From REEB95 sp035648735 (GTDB lineage Bacteria > Pseudomonadota > Alphaproteobacteria > ATCC43930 > CGMCC-115725): DNA of 64,000 bases. The stretch's first letter is position 1. Each line of letters begins with the position of its first letter. The notes below the pieces were generated by a model that saw only the letters and a program-made list of their open reading frames with translations, made no database searches and had not been told where the DNA came from. The stretch spans positions 3,269 through 67,268 of the forward strand of contig DASRKX010000004.1 of NCBI GenBank assembly GCA_035648735.1, read 5' to 3'. The position numbers and the translations under genes were made by a program. Positions 7,908 through 16,137 of the stretch are shown in pieces.

Positions 7908-8783
7908 ATGTTCAAGGGATCTTTGGTCGCGCTCATCACGCCTTTCAAGAATGGCGCGGTGGACGAGAAGGGATTCCAGAGCTTCGTCGATTGGCAGATC
8001 GGCCAAGGCACGAAGGGCGTGGTGCCGTGCGGCACGACGGGCGAATCGCCGACGCTGAGCCACGACGAGCATAAACGCGTCGTCGAGTTGTGCGTCGAGG
8101 CGGCGAAGGGGCGTGTCCCGGTTATCGCCGGCACCGGGTCGAACTCGACCGCGGAAGCGATCGAGCTGACGCAGCACGCCAAGGCGGCCGGCGCCGCCGC
8201 CGCGCTGGTGGTGACGCCCTATTACAATAAGCCAAGCCAGGAAGGGCTCTATCAGCATTACAAGGCGATCCACGATGCGGTGGATTTGCCGATCCTCATC
8301 TACAACATCCCCGGCCGCTCGGTGGTCGATATGAGCGTCCCCACCATGACGCGCCTGGCGAAGCTGCCGCGCATCGTCGGCTGCAAGGATGCGACCAACG
8401 ATCTGGCACGGCCGCTGAAGACCCGCGAGATGATGGGCGACGAGTTTTGCATGCTCTCGGGCGAGGATGCGACAGCGCTCGCCTTCCTCGCCCAGGGTGG
8501 CGACGGCTGCATTTCGGTCACCGCCAACGTGGCGCCGCGCGCTTGCGCCGAGATGCACGAGGCCTGGCAGCGCGGCGACGGCAAGACGGCGATGAAGATC
8601 AACGCGCGGCTGGGGCCGCTGCATGAGGCGCTGTTCTGCGAGAGCAGCCCGGCGCCGGTGAAATATGCAGCCTCGCTGCTCGAGAAATCGACCCCGGACG
8701 TGCGGCTGCCGCTGGTTTCCGCGTCGCCCGAGGCGCAGAGCCGGGTCAAAAGCGCGATGCGCTCTGCCGGCCTGTTGAACTGA
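7908..8783 (+). CDS. dapA: 4-hydroxy-tetrahydrodipicolinate synthase
   Basis: A 291-residue TIM-barrel enzyme of full family length. Tyr132 (LIYNIPGR) and the Schiff-base Lys160 (VGCKDAT) are visible, as are the GTTGE pyruvate-binding loop and TPYYNKP. It condenses pyruvate with aspartate semialdehyde in the first committed step to diaminopimelate and lysine, in the cytoplasm. The ATG at 7908 has a strong GGGAGG site and is preferred to an in-frame codon at 7872. It is divergent from the transglycosylase gene, an association that fits peptidoglycan metabolism, and is followed 10 bases later by smpB, as in many alphaproteobacteria. Confidence 0.97.
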   Translation: MFKGSLVALITPFKNGAVDEKGFQSFVDWQIGQGTKGVVPCGTTGESPTLSHDEHKRVVELCVEAAKGRVPVIAGTGSNSTAEAIELTQHAKAAGAAAALVVTPYYNKPSQEGLYQHYKAIHDAVDLPILIYNIPGRSVVDMSVPTMTRLAKLPRIVGCKDATNDLARPLKTREMMGDEFCMLSGEDATALAFLAQGGDGCISVTANVAPRACAEMHEAWQRGDGKTAMKINARLGPLHEALFCESSPAPVKYAASLLEKSTPDVRLPLVSASPEAQSRVKSAMRSAGLLN

Positions 8784-8793
8784 ACGGCCTGTC

Positions 8794-9258
8794 ATGGCGT
8801 TGCGCGGCGACGAGAAATACGTCGCGCTCAACCGGCGCGCGCGTCACGACTACAAAATCGAGGAATCGATCGAAGCCGGCATGATGCTGGCCGGGACCGA
8901 AGTGAAAGTGCTGCGCGGCGGCCTCGCCAGCATCGCCGAGGCTTATGCGTCCGAACGCGACGGCACGATCTTTCTGGTCAACGCGCATTTTCCGGAATAT
9001 CCCTCGGCGCGCGTCAATCACGAGCCGCGCCGGCCACGCAAGCTTTTGCTGCGCAAGCGCGAGATCGCCAAATTGCTCGGCTCGATTAAGCGCGACGGGA
9101 TGACGCTCATTCCGCTGGCCATCTACTTCAACGATCACGGCAAGGCGAAACTCGAGCTCGGCCTCGCCCGCGGCAAGCGCAAGGCGGATAAGCGCGAGGA
9201 CGAAAAGAAACGCGATTGGGAACGGCAGCGCGGGCGTCTGCTGCGCGATCGGGGCTGA
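8794..9258 (+). CDS. smpB: tmRNA-binding protein SmpB
   Basis: A 154-residue protein with the SmpB beta-barrel core (ALNRRARHDYKIEE, AGTEVKVLRGG, RKLLLRKREI, KGLAR-like GLARGKRKADKRE) and the basic, unstructured C-terminal tail that enters the decoding centre. It brings tmRNA to stalled ribosomes for trans-translation. The start ATG lies 10 bases after dapA. The tmRNA gene itself (ssrA) is not found in this window. Length and tail are normal for the family. Confidence 0.97.
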   Translation: MALRGDEKYVALNRRARHDYKIEESIEAGMMLAGTEVKVLRGGLASIAEAYASERDGTIFLVNAHFPEYPSARVNHEPRRPRKLLLRKREIAKLLGSIKRDGMTLIPLAIYFNDHGKAKLELGLARGKRKADKREDEKKRDWERQRGRLLRDRG

Positions 9259-9261
9259 GCG

Positions 9262-9735
9262 TCAGGCGTCGTTTCGCGCAAGCTCGTGTTCGAGCGCGTC
9301 GAGTTGATTCTCGTCGAAGATCTTGACGCCGTTCGCCGTCAGCAGCGCGGCGGTGCGGCCTTGTCCCGGCATCTGTTCCTTGAAATAGGCGCTGAAGATG
9401 ACGCGCGAACCGCAGGACGGGCTGCCCTGCTTGAGGATCGCCAGCTTGATGCCGTGTCGATTGACCAGCGCCAGCGCCGCCTGCGCGCCGCGCTCGTATT
9501 CCGCGGTCACGTCGGTGCCGATCTCGGTGAAGACGCGGTCGCCGGCGACATGGGCGCGGGGCCGCGGCGTCGGCAGGCCGCCGCTCATTTCCGGGCAGAT
9601 ATGGACGAAGCGGCCTTCCTGGCGCCAGCGGGTGAAACGCGGATCGGCACAGGGCACGTCGCCGTCATTATAACGGACGCGGTAGCCTACGACGCTTTGG
9701 CCGAGGAGGCAGGTGCTGACCAGGATCTTACGCAT
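9262..9735 (-). CDS. DUF523 family protein
   Basis: A 157-residue protein with the DUF523 signature: STCLLGQSVVGYRVRYNDG near the start, CPEMSGGLPTPR in the middle, and LKQGSPSCGS. Three or four conserved cysteines may bind a metal or cluster. The ATG at 9735 (MRKILVST) is chosen because family members begin here; the frame extends 11 codons further without similarity. The function of DUF523 is not established. It is convergent with smpB, with 3 bases between the stops. Confidence 0.85.
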   Translation of the reverse strand: MRKILVSTCLLGQSVVGYRVRYNDGDVPCADPRFTRWRQEGRFVHICPEMSGGLPTPRPRAHVAGDRVFTEIGTDVTAEYERGAQAALALVNRHGIKLAILKQGSPSCGSRVIFSAYFKEQMPGQGRTAALLTANGVKIFDENQLDALEHELARNDA

Positions 9736-9773
9736 ACGTCTTAATTCTAGGACACCGCTCGGCTCCACTCAAG

Positions 9774-10406
9774 CTAGGCGAGACGCCGTTTCACCGCGGC
9801 AAAGACGTTCTCGAACATCTCGGTTGTCAGAACCCGGGTGTTGGTGTTGTAGCGCGAGCAATGATAGCTGTCGGCCAGGGCCGGCCCGCCGGGCAGGATA
9901 TGAAACGCGCCATGGGCGAAGGGGAATTGCGACCGCTTTTGCTTGAGCGCCGCCAGCGTCGCTTGATGCGCGATCTGGCCCAACGCGACCACGATCCGCA
10001 GGCCCGGCATGGCTGCAAGTTCCGTCGCCAGGAAGGCGCCGCAGGTTCGGATCTCGTCGGTCTCGGGCTTGTTCTGCGGCGGCACGCAACGCACCGCGTT
10101 GGTGATCCGGCAATCGACGAGCCGCAGCCCGTCATCCGCGCGCTCGGCGTATTCGCCCGTGGCGAAGCCGAACTTCTTGAGCGTTCCATAGAGCAGCACG
10201 CCGGCATAATCGCCGGTGAACGGTCGGCCGGTGCGATTGGCGCCTTTGAGGCCGGGCGCCAATCCCACGATCAGCAGGCGCGCATCGAGCGCGCCGAAGG
10301 ATGGCACCGGCGCATTGTGCCAGGACGGATTGGTCTCGCGCTCCGCCGCGCGGAACGCGGCAAGACGAGGACAGAGCGGGCAGTCACGCCCGGGTTGGAC
10401 CGTCAC
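9774..10406 (-). CDS. Uracil-DNA glycosylase, family 5 (UdgB-like)
   Basis: About 210 residues. Early cysteines CPLCPRL, later cysteines (VRCVPP, TCGAFL), motif A GLAPGLKGANRTGRPFTGD and motif B HCSRYNTNT identify a 4Fe-4S family 5 glycosylase. Family 5 enzymes lack the polar catalytic residue of family 1 and remove uracil, hypoxanthine and related deaminated bases. The GTG at 10406 is chosen because it follows the stop of the NYN gene by 19 bases; upstream in-frame codons would overlap that gene. It probably belongs to a minus-strand operon with the NYN gene. Confidence 0.85.
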   Translation of the reverse strand: MTVQPGRDCPLCPRLAAFRAAERETNPSWHNAPVPSFGALDARLLIVGLAPGLKGANRTGRPFTGDYAGVLLYGTLKKFGFATGEYAERADDGLRLVDCRITNAVRCVPPQNKPETDEIRTCGAFLATELAAMPGLRIVVALGQIAHQATLAALKQKRSQFPFAHGAFHILPGGPALADSYHCSRYNTNTRVLTTEMFENVFAAVKRRLA

Positions 10407-10425
10407 GCTTCGTTCGATCCGCCGC

Positions 10426-11010
10426 TCAGGCGTCGCTGTCGGACATCTGCGCGGCGTGCGTCGGCCGTGCGGCGGCTTCGTCGCGATGGCGCATGATTTG
10501 CGGCGCCAAATCCTGCAGCTCGACAAAGACGTCGGCCTGCCGGCGCAGCTCGTCCGCCACCATCGGCGGCGTGGAGCGAATGGTCGAGACCACCGTCACC
10601 CGCACGCCCTTGCGTTGAACGGCGTCCACCAGCCGGCGGAAATCGCCATCACCGGAGAACAACACGATGTGGTCGAGATATTGCGCCATCTCCATCACGT
10701 CGATGGCGAGCTCGATGTCCATGTTGCCCTTGACCTTCCGGCGTCCCATGGCGTCGGTGTATTCCTTGGTCGGCTTCGTCACCATGGTGTAGCCGTTGTA
10801 GTCGAGCCAATCGACCAACGGGCGCAGCGGCGAGTAATCCTGATCCTCGATCAGCGCGGTATAGTAGAAGGACCGGATGAGACGGCCCTTCTCGCCGAAC
10901 AATCCCAACAATCGCTTATAGTCGATATCGAAACCCAGCGACCGGGCGGCGGCGTGAAGGTTGGCGCCGTCGATAAACAATGCAATTCTTTCTTCGGGAT
11001 AAAATGTCAT
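10426..11010 (-). CDS. NYN domain PIN-like ribonuclease (LabA/DUF88 family)
   Basis: A 194-residue protein. The NYN domain acidic residues are visible in LFIDGANLH, the KGNMDIELAIDV segment and FSGDGDFRRLVD, which form the PIN-like metal site. LabA/DUF88 proteins are thought to be metal-dependent RNases or RNA-binding proteins. Start ATG at 11010 (MTFYPEERIALFIDG). It is divergent from folK with a 103-base gap holding a TTGACA-like hexamer but no clear -10 box. The short C-terminal tail (DEAAARPTHAAQ) is likely disordered. The target RNA is unknown. Confidence 0.87.
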   Translation of the reverse strand: MTFYPEERIALFIDGANLHAAARSLGFDIDYKRLLGLFGEKGRLIRSFYYTALIEDQDYSPLRPLVDWLDYNGYTMVTKPTKEYTDAMGRRKVKGNMDIELAIDVMEMAQYLDHIVLFSGDGDFRRLVDAVQRKGVRVTVVSTIRSTPPMVADELRRQADVFVELQDLAPQIMRHRDEAAARPTHAAQMSDSDA

Positions 11011-11113
11011 TTCACGCTCCACCAATGCCAACACGAAAAAAGCACGTGACTTTATCGGTTCATTTGACAGCCGCGGCGCGGCCCGCGTCAAGTCTTCGCG
11101 CCCGGGGGCTGCC

Positions 11114-11602
11114 GTGATTTTCGTCGCGCTCGGCGCGAACGAGCCGAGCGCCGTGGGGCCGCCGCGTGCGACCCTGGAAGCGGCACTCGTGCAAATTGCA
11201 CGGGAAGGCGGCATTATTAAGGCGCAATCGCGCTTTTACGCCTCGGCGCCAGTGCCCGCTTCCGACCAGCCATGGTTCGTGAACGCAGTCGTCGCCATCG
11301 ATACCCTGCTCGATCCGGAAGAATTGCTGGCTTTACTCCATCGTATCGAGGTGCGTTTCGGGCGGGTGCGCCGCGAGCGCAACGCGGCGCGGCCGCTCGA
11401 TCTCGATTTGCTGGCCTATCACGATCTGGTGCGCGACACGGCGCCCCTGTTGCCCCACCCGCGAATGCACGAGCGCGCCTTCGTGCTCCTGCCGCTCGCC
11501 GAGATCGCCCCGGCATGGCGCCACCCGCTGCTCAAGGCGACCGCGCGGGAACTGGCCGCCGGTCTGCCTGCGGACCACGGTGCGAAACCGCTTCCGGTAT
11601 AG
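11114..11602 (+). CDS. folK: 2-amino-4-hydroxy-6-hydroxymethyldihydropteridine pyrophosphokinase
   Basis: A 162-residue HPPK with the family motifs FVALGANE near the start, QPWFVNAVVAIDT, RNAARPLDLDLLAY (metal-binding aspartates) and the HPRMHERAFVLLPL signature. It transfers pyrophosphate from ATP to the pterin alcohol in folate synthesis. The start is a GTG at 11114. folB and folP, its usual partners, are not adjacent, so folK is separated from the folate operon here. Confidence 0.95.
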   Translation: MIFVALGANEPSAVGPPRATLEAALVQIAREGGIIKAQSRFYASAPVPASDQPWFVNAVVAIDTLLDPEELLALLHRIEVRFGRVRRERNAARPLDLDLLAYHDLVRDTAPLLPHPRMHERAFVLLPLAEIAPAWRHPLLKATARELAAGLPADHGAKPLPV

Positions 11603-11667
11603 GCGAATTGACTCGCCCCTCCCGCACGTCTAGAAATCAAGACAAGCCAATTCGCCGAAAATCGGCG
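11602..11667 (+). promoter_or_regulatory. Alternative hairpins in the leader of the MFS gene
   Basis: GGCGAATTG (11602-11610) is a perfect complement of CAATTCGCC (11648-11656). The latter overlaps a second hairpin, CGCCG-AAAAT-CGGCG (11653-11667). The two structures exclude each other, which resembles an attenuator or RNA switch. No known riboswitch consensus was recognised, and the arrangement could be chance in GC-rich DNA. Confidence 0.3.
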
Positions 11668-11698
11668 ACAGGGCCGATCTGGAAATCGCGGAGGCCTT

Positions 11699-12931
11699 AT
11701 GTCCCTTTCATCGCGCACCGCCGCTGCCGGCGCGGTTTCTGACCAGCCGACCCCCTACGCCAAGAAGGCGCTCTTCGCCTCGGCGATCGGTTACGCCATG
11801 GACGGCTTCGACCTGCTGGTCCTGGGGTTCATCCTGCGTGCCATCTCGGCCGACCTTCATTTCACTCCGCCCGAGGCCGGGTCGCTGTTCACCTGGACGC
11901 TGCTTGGCGCGGTGACCGGCGGCATCGTCTTCGGCATTCTGAGCGATTATTTCGGTCGCGTTCGCGTGCTGACCTGGACCATCCTGCTCTTCGCCGCGTT
12001 CACCGGGCTGTGCGCGGTAGCGCAGGGTTACTGGGATCTGGTGATTTATCGGACCATCGCCGGCCTCGGGCTCGGCGGCGAGTTCGGCATCGGCATGGCG
12101 CTCGCGGCGGAAGCATGGCCGGCATCGAAGCGCGCACGCGTCTCGTCCTATGTCGGTCTCGGTTGGCAGTCGGGAGTACTGGCGGCCGCCTTGGTTACCC
12201 CGCTGCTGCTGCCGATCATCGGCTGGCGCGGCATGTTCCTCGTCGGGATTCTGCCGGCAGTGGTCGCCTTCATCGTCCGCCGTGTGATCGGCGAGCCGGA
12301 AATTTTCGTGGCACGGCATGCGAAGCAGCGCTTTCCGCTCGGGCTTCTGGTCAAGGACGCCGCGACAACCAAGATCAGCATCGGGATGTTCATTCTCTGT
12401 GCGGTGCAGAATTTCGGTTATTACGGCGTGATGATCTGGCTGCCCTCCTATCTCAACAGCCAGTTCAAGTTTCCGCTCATGCAATCCGCCGTCTGGACGG
12501 CGGTTACCATTCTCGGCATGGCCTTGGGCATCTGGATGTTCGGCGTTGCCGCCGACCGTTTCGGGCGCCGGCCGGTGTTCATGTTCTGGCAAGTCGGCGC
12601 CGCGGTCATGGTCGTGGTGTTCTCGCAGCTGACCACGCCCTATGCGTTGCTGGTTGGCGGCGCGGTGATGGGATTCTTCATCAACGGCATGCTCGGCGGG
12701 TTGGGTGCGCTAATGTCGGAGCTTTATCCGACGGCGGCGCGCGCCACGGCGCAGAACGTACTGTTCAATCTGGGACGCGGCGTCGGCGGGTTCGGCCCGT
12801 TCGTGGTACCGATCCTTGCCGCTAAATATTCCTTCCCGACGGCGATCGCTTTGCTGGCGGTCATCTATATGATCGAGCTGCTGGCGACCATGTTCCTTAT
12901 TCCCGAGCGCAAGGGCGTTCCGCTCGAATAG
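11699..12931 (+). CDS. MFS transporter, metabolite:H+ symporter type
   Basis: A 410-residue carrier with about 12 membrane segments. MFS motif A appears as GILSDYFGRVRV and its repeat as GVAADRFGRRPV, and the first helix carries MDGFDLLVLGFI, typical of aromatic-acid or sialate symporters (AAHS/SHS). YRTIAGLGLGGEFGIG is the motif C-like region. The substrate is probably an organic anion, but sequence does not tell which. It lies upstream of pyrK, with an 85-base gap containing an ATTCCG/CGGAAT hairpin at 12985-13005. A role in uptake of an orotate-like acid is possible but unproven. Confidence 0.85.
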   Translation: MSLSSRTAAAGAVSDQPTPYAKKALFASAIGYAMDGFDLLVLGFILRAISADLHFTPPEAGSLFTWTLLGAVTGGIVFGILSDYFGRVRVLTWTILLFAAFTGLCAVAQGYWDLVIYRTIAGLGLGGEFGIGMALAAEAWPASKRARVSSYVGLGWQSGVLAAALVTPLLLPIIGWRGMFLVGILPAVVAFIVRRVIGEPEIFVARHAKQRFPLGLLVKDAATTKISIGMFILCAVQNFGYYGVMIWLPSYLNSQFKFPLMQSAVWTAVTILGMALGIWMFGVAADRFGRRPVFMFWQVGAAVMVVVFSQLTTPYALLVGGAVMGFFINGMLGGLGALMSELYPTAARATAQNVLFNLGRGVGGFGPFVVPILAAKYSFPTAIALLAVIYMIELLATMFLIPERKGVPLE

Positions 12932-13016
12932 CGGCGCCGGCGGGCTTTTGCGGGGGCCGTCACGGGGCGGCACCCGCGTTAAGGATTCCGGCAGGGTCGC
13001 GGAATAGATTTGGACG

Positions 13017-13844
13017 ATGGATGCGATTGGGGTCACGGTCGGATCTTTTCCGGTCGCCGAGCGGGCGGTTCCGGTGGTGTCGAACCGCGCGGTCAATCCC
13101 GAATACATGCATCTCGTCGTCGCGGCCGAGCCGCCGGCGACCAATGCGCGGCCCGGTCAGTTTTTTCATCTGTTATGTCCGGTGTCGATCGCCGGGGCGC
13201 CCTTCCTGCGCCGGCCGATGAGCGTCTATGCCGCGGATCCGGAGCGCGGCCAGGTCGAGTTCCTCTACAAGCTGACGGGGGCCGGCACGCGTGGCCTCGG
13301 CGCGTTGAAGCCGGGCGACAGGCTGGACATGGTCGGCCCCCTCGGCAAGGGCTTCACCCTCGAGCCCGGCTGGCGGCACATCGTCGTGCTCGGCCGCGGC
13401 GTGGGCCTCGCGACCCTGGCGCCGCTCGCCATGCTGGCGCGCCGCGCCGGTGTCGACGTCACCGCGATCCTCAGCGCGCGGCGCCCGAATCTCGTTATGT
13501 CGGCAGACCTCTTCCGCGAGGGCGGCGCGAATGTCGTCGCCGTCGCCGACAGCGACGGCACAAGCGCGATCGCCGCCGTCGAGAAACTGTTGCGCGACCT
13601 CGCTGCCGCCGGCAAGGCCGACGCTTTCTTTACCTGCGGCTCGAACCGGCTGATGCTGCTGACGCAGCGGCTCGGGCGCGAGCTTCGCATTCCGGGGCAG
13701 GTGGCGCTCGAGCAGCAGATGGCCTGCGGCCTTGGCATGTGCTTCTGCTGCGTGCGCGAATTCCGCGCCGGGAGCGAAGTTGAGCATCGGCGCGTTTGTT
13801 GGGACGGCCCCGTCTTTGATCTGCAGGAGCCGCTGTCGTGGTAG
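13017..13844 (+). CDS. pyrK: Dihydroorotate dehydrogenase electron-transfer subunit
   Basis: A 275-residue protein with an FAD-binding ferredoxin-reductase domain (FLRRPMSVY binds FAD; residues about 15-105), an NAD-binding domain (VVLGRGVGLATLAPL) and a C-terminal 2Fe-2S site with cysteines in MACGLGMCFCCVR and RRVCWDGP. PyrK passes electrons from the PyrD subunit to NAD. It overlaps the next gene by 7 bases, so the two are translationally coupled. The NAD-linked class 1B enzyme is less usual in alphaproteobacteria, where the quinone-linked class 2 PyrD is common. Confidence 0.9.
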   Translation: MDAIGVTVGSFPVAERAVPVVSNRAVNPEYMHLVVAAEPPATNARPGQFFHLLCPVSIAGAPFLRRPMSVYAADPERGQVEFLYKLTGAGTRGLGALKPGDRLDMVGPLGKGFTLEPGWRHIVVLGRGVGLATLAPLAMLARRAGVDVTAILSARRPNLVMSADLFREGGANVVAVADSDGTSAIAAVEKLLRDLAAAGKADAFFTCGSNRLMLLTQRLGRELRIPGQVALEQQMACGLGMCFCCVREFRAGSEVEHRRVCWDGPVFDLQEPLSW

Positions 13845-14785
13845 ACCTCGCCGTGGAGATCGGCGGATTGCGCCTCGCTAATCCGGTGATGCCTGCATCG
13901 GGCACTTTCGCCGAGGGGCTGGCGCGAATCATCGATTTCAACCGGCTCGGCGCCTTCGTCATCAAGACGGTGACCCGCGAGCTGCGCGCCGGCAATCCAA
14001 CGCCGCGCGTCGCCGAAACCGCGGGTGGCATGTTGAATTCCATCGGCATCCCGTCGAAGGGCGTCGATTATTTCTTCAAGGAAACGCTGCCCTTCTACCG
14101 GCAGTTCACGCCGCCGCTGATCGCCAGTCTCTCGGCACCGACCGCCGACGGCTTCGCCAGCCTTGCCGCCGAGCTGAGCGTGCCGGGTGTCGCCGCCATC
14201 GAGGCCAACATCTCCTGCCCCAATCTCGAGGAGGACGGCCGCGCCTTCGCCATGACGGCGCATTCGACCGAGGCGGTGATGAAGCGCCTGCGCGCGGCGA
14301 CCAAGCTGCCGCTCTGGGCCAAGCTCACGCCCAATACCGGCGATATCGCCGACGTGGCGCGCGCCGCCGAAGCCGCCGGCGGCGATGCTGTCGTCGTCGC
14401 CAATACCATCCTGGCGATGTCGATCGACGTGGATACCTTTCGCCCGACTTTGGGCAGCGTGACCGGAGGGCTTTCCGGCCCGGCGATAAAGCCGGTGATC
14501 CTGCGCCAGGTTTATCAATGTGCGCGCGCGGTCAAGATCGGCATCGTCGGCTGCGGCGGCATCGCGACGGCGGAAGACGCGGTCCAATATCTGCTGGCCG
14601 GCGCTCGCGCGGTGCAGATCGGCACCGCGACCTTCGTGCATCCGAATTCGCTGATCAACGTGCTCGACGGCCTGGAGCGTTTCTGCGGCAAGCGGGGCTT
14701 CGGGCGGGTCGGCGATTTGACCGGCGCGCTGATCCGCGGCGGGGCCGACGAGACCGACGTCGAATGGGCGGGAGCGGCCGGATGA
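13838..14785 (+). CDS. pyrD: Dihydroorotate dehydrogenase, class 1B catalytic subunit
   Basis: A 315-residue FMN TIM-barrel protein. It shows the class 1 active-site cysteine in NISCPN, substrate-binding ANTILAMSID, and FMN phosphate motifs IVGCGGIATAEDA and AVQIGTATF. It oxidises dihydroorotate to orotate. GTG start at 13838 inside the end of pyrK, and the ATG of the next gene overlaps its stop (ATGA at 14782). The pairing with PyrK distinguishes it from dihydropyrimidine dehydrogenase PreA, which has a similar fold but carries ferredoxin domains that are absent here. Confidence 0.92.
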   Translation: MVDLAVEIGGLRLANPVMPASGTFAEGLARIIDFNRLGAFVIKTVTRELRAGNPTPRVAETAGGMLNSIGIPSKGVDYFFKETLPFYRQFTPPLIASLSAPTADGFASLAAELSVPGVAAIEANISCPNLEEDGRAFAMTAHSTEAVMKRLRAATKLPLWAKLTPNTGDIADVARAAEAAGGDAVVVANTILAMSIDVDTFRPTLGSVTGGLSGPAIKPVILRQVYQCARAVKIGIVGCGGIATAEDAVQYLLAGARAVQIGTATFVHPNSLINVLDGLERFCGKRGFGRVGDLTGALIRGGADETDVEWAGAAG

Positions 14786-16062
14786 AGCTGGTCGCCCAGA
14801 ATTCCTCGCCGATTTTCGATCCGCGGGCGGTCGCGGAAGCGCTCTTCGACGAGATCGGTCGCGCCACCGCCGATACGGTGGGCGTGAGCCGCGAGAGCTA
14901 CGGCCCCGGCGAGCAGCGGGCGATGGAGATCGTCAAGGCGACGGCCGAGCGCGCCGGGCTCGAGACCGGCTACGACGCCGCCGCCAATTTGGTCGTGACG
15001 CTGCCCGGCCGCGACGGCGACAAGCCCTTCATCGCGGTCGGCTCGCATCTCGATTCCGTGCCGCAAGGCGGCAATTACGACGGCGCCGCCGGCGTGGTCG
15101 CGGGCTTGCTCTGTCTGCTGCGGCTCAAGAGCGCGGGCGTCGTGCCGTCGCGCACGGTCAGGCTTCTCGCGCTGCGCGGCGAGGAGAGCGCCTGGTACGG
15201 CAAGACCTGCGTCGGTTCTTATGCGCTGTTCGGCGAACTGTCGGAGACCGATCTGGCGCTGAAGCATCGCAGCGGCAACGGCACGCTGGGTGAGGCGATG
15301 CGCGCGCGCGGCGCCAATGTCGCCCGCATCGCGCGCGGCGAGAAACTGCTCGATCCCGCCTCGCTCGCGGCTTATCTCGAACTCCATATCGAGCAGGGGC
15401 CGGTCATGGTCGCGCGCGGCTTCCCGACGGCCGTGGTGACCGGCATTCGCGGCAACATCCGGCACAAGGAAATCCATTGCATCGGCGAGGCGGCGCATTC
15501 CGGCGCGGTGCCGCGCTGGCTCCGGCGCGACGCGGTCTTCGCCGTCGCCGAGCTCATCACGCATCTCGACGAGCATTGGCAGATCCTGCTCGAGCGTGGG
15601 CTCGATCTCGTCGTCACCGCCGGCATGATCTCCACCAATCCCGCGGAGCACGCCATGTCTCGCGTGCCGGGCGAGGTCCGGTTCAGCTTCGAGGTGCGTA
15701 GCCAGAGCAGTGACACGCTCGAGGCGTTCTATCATCTGATGCGGACGGAATGCCGGACCATCGGCGCGAAGCGCAAGGTCGAATTCCGCTTCGATCGCCG
15801 GCTCGACACCAAGCCCGCGCGCATGAGCGAGGCCTGGGTCGAGCGCCTGCTGCACCTTTCCAGGCGCCTCGGCCTGCCGGCCGAGGCGCTGCCGTCGGGG
15901 GCCGGCCACGACGCAGCGATCTTCGCCAATGAGGGCGTGCCCGCGGCGATGATCTTCGTGCGCAACGAGCATGGCTCGCACAATCCACAGGAAGCCATGG
16001 CGCTCGACGATTTCATCAAGGGCGCCGACCTGCTGTATCACGCCATCGTCGAAGGCGCCTGA
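14782..16062 (+). CDS. M20 family N-carbamoyl amino acid / ureido-acid amidohydrolase
   Basis: A 426-residue dinuclear metallohydrolase. Metal ligands appear in GSHLDSVPQGGNYDGA, GEESAWYG, LELHIEQGP and the C-terminal GSHNPQEAM; GHDAA precedes the last. This pattern belongs to the allantoate amidohydrolase / beta-ureidopropionase / L-carbamoylase (HyuC/AllC) family. It hydrolyses a ureido acid to an amine, CO2 and ammonia. Coupled translationally to pyrD. N-carbamoyl-aspartate, a pyrimidine intermediate, is a plausible substrate (ureidosuccinase activity), which is inference from position only. N-carbamoyl-beta-alanine and allantoate are alternatives. Confidence 0.85.
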   Translation: MKLVAQNSSPIFDPRAVAEALFDEIGRATADTVGVSRESYGPGEQRAMEIVKATAERAGLETGYDAAANLVVTLPGRDGDKPFIAVGSHLDSVPQGGNYDGAAGVVAGLLCLLRLKSAGVVPSRTVRLLALRGEESAWYGKTCVGSYALFGELSETDLALKHRSGNGTLGEAMRARGANVARIARGEKLLDPASLAAYLELHIEQGPVMVARGFPTAVVTGIRGNIRHKEIHCIGEAAHSGAVPRWLRRDAVFAVAELITHLDEHWQILLERGLDLVVTAGMISTNPAEHAMSRVPGEVRFSFEVRSQSSDTLEAFYHLMRTECRTIGAKRKVEFRFDRRLDTKPARMSEAWVERLLHLSRRLGLPAEALPSGAGHDAAIFANEGVPAAMIFVRNEHGSHNPQEAMALDDFIKGADLLYHAIVEGA

Positions 16063-16137
16063 ACGCCCGCACGCCGCGATTGCATTAGCCTGCCTTCGCC
16101 AATTACAACCATCTGAAAATCGGGCGAGGGGGCAAGC

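Noticed and set aside
7764..8831. Long upstream extension of the transglycosylase frame across dapA
   Set aside because: It is antisense to a clearly real dapA, contains no family similarity, and the signal peptide and ribosome-binding site place the start at 7763.
13838..14785. PreA-like dihydropyrimidine dehydrogenase
   Set aside because: The C-terminal ferredoxin domains are absent and the partner is PyrK, so dihydroorotate dehydrogenase 1B is the better call.
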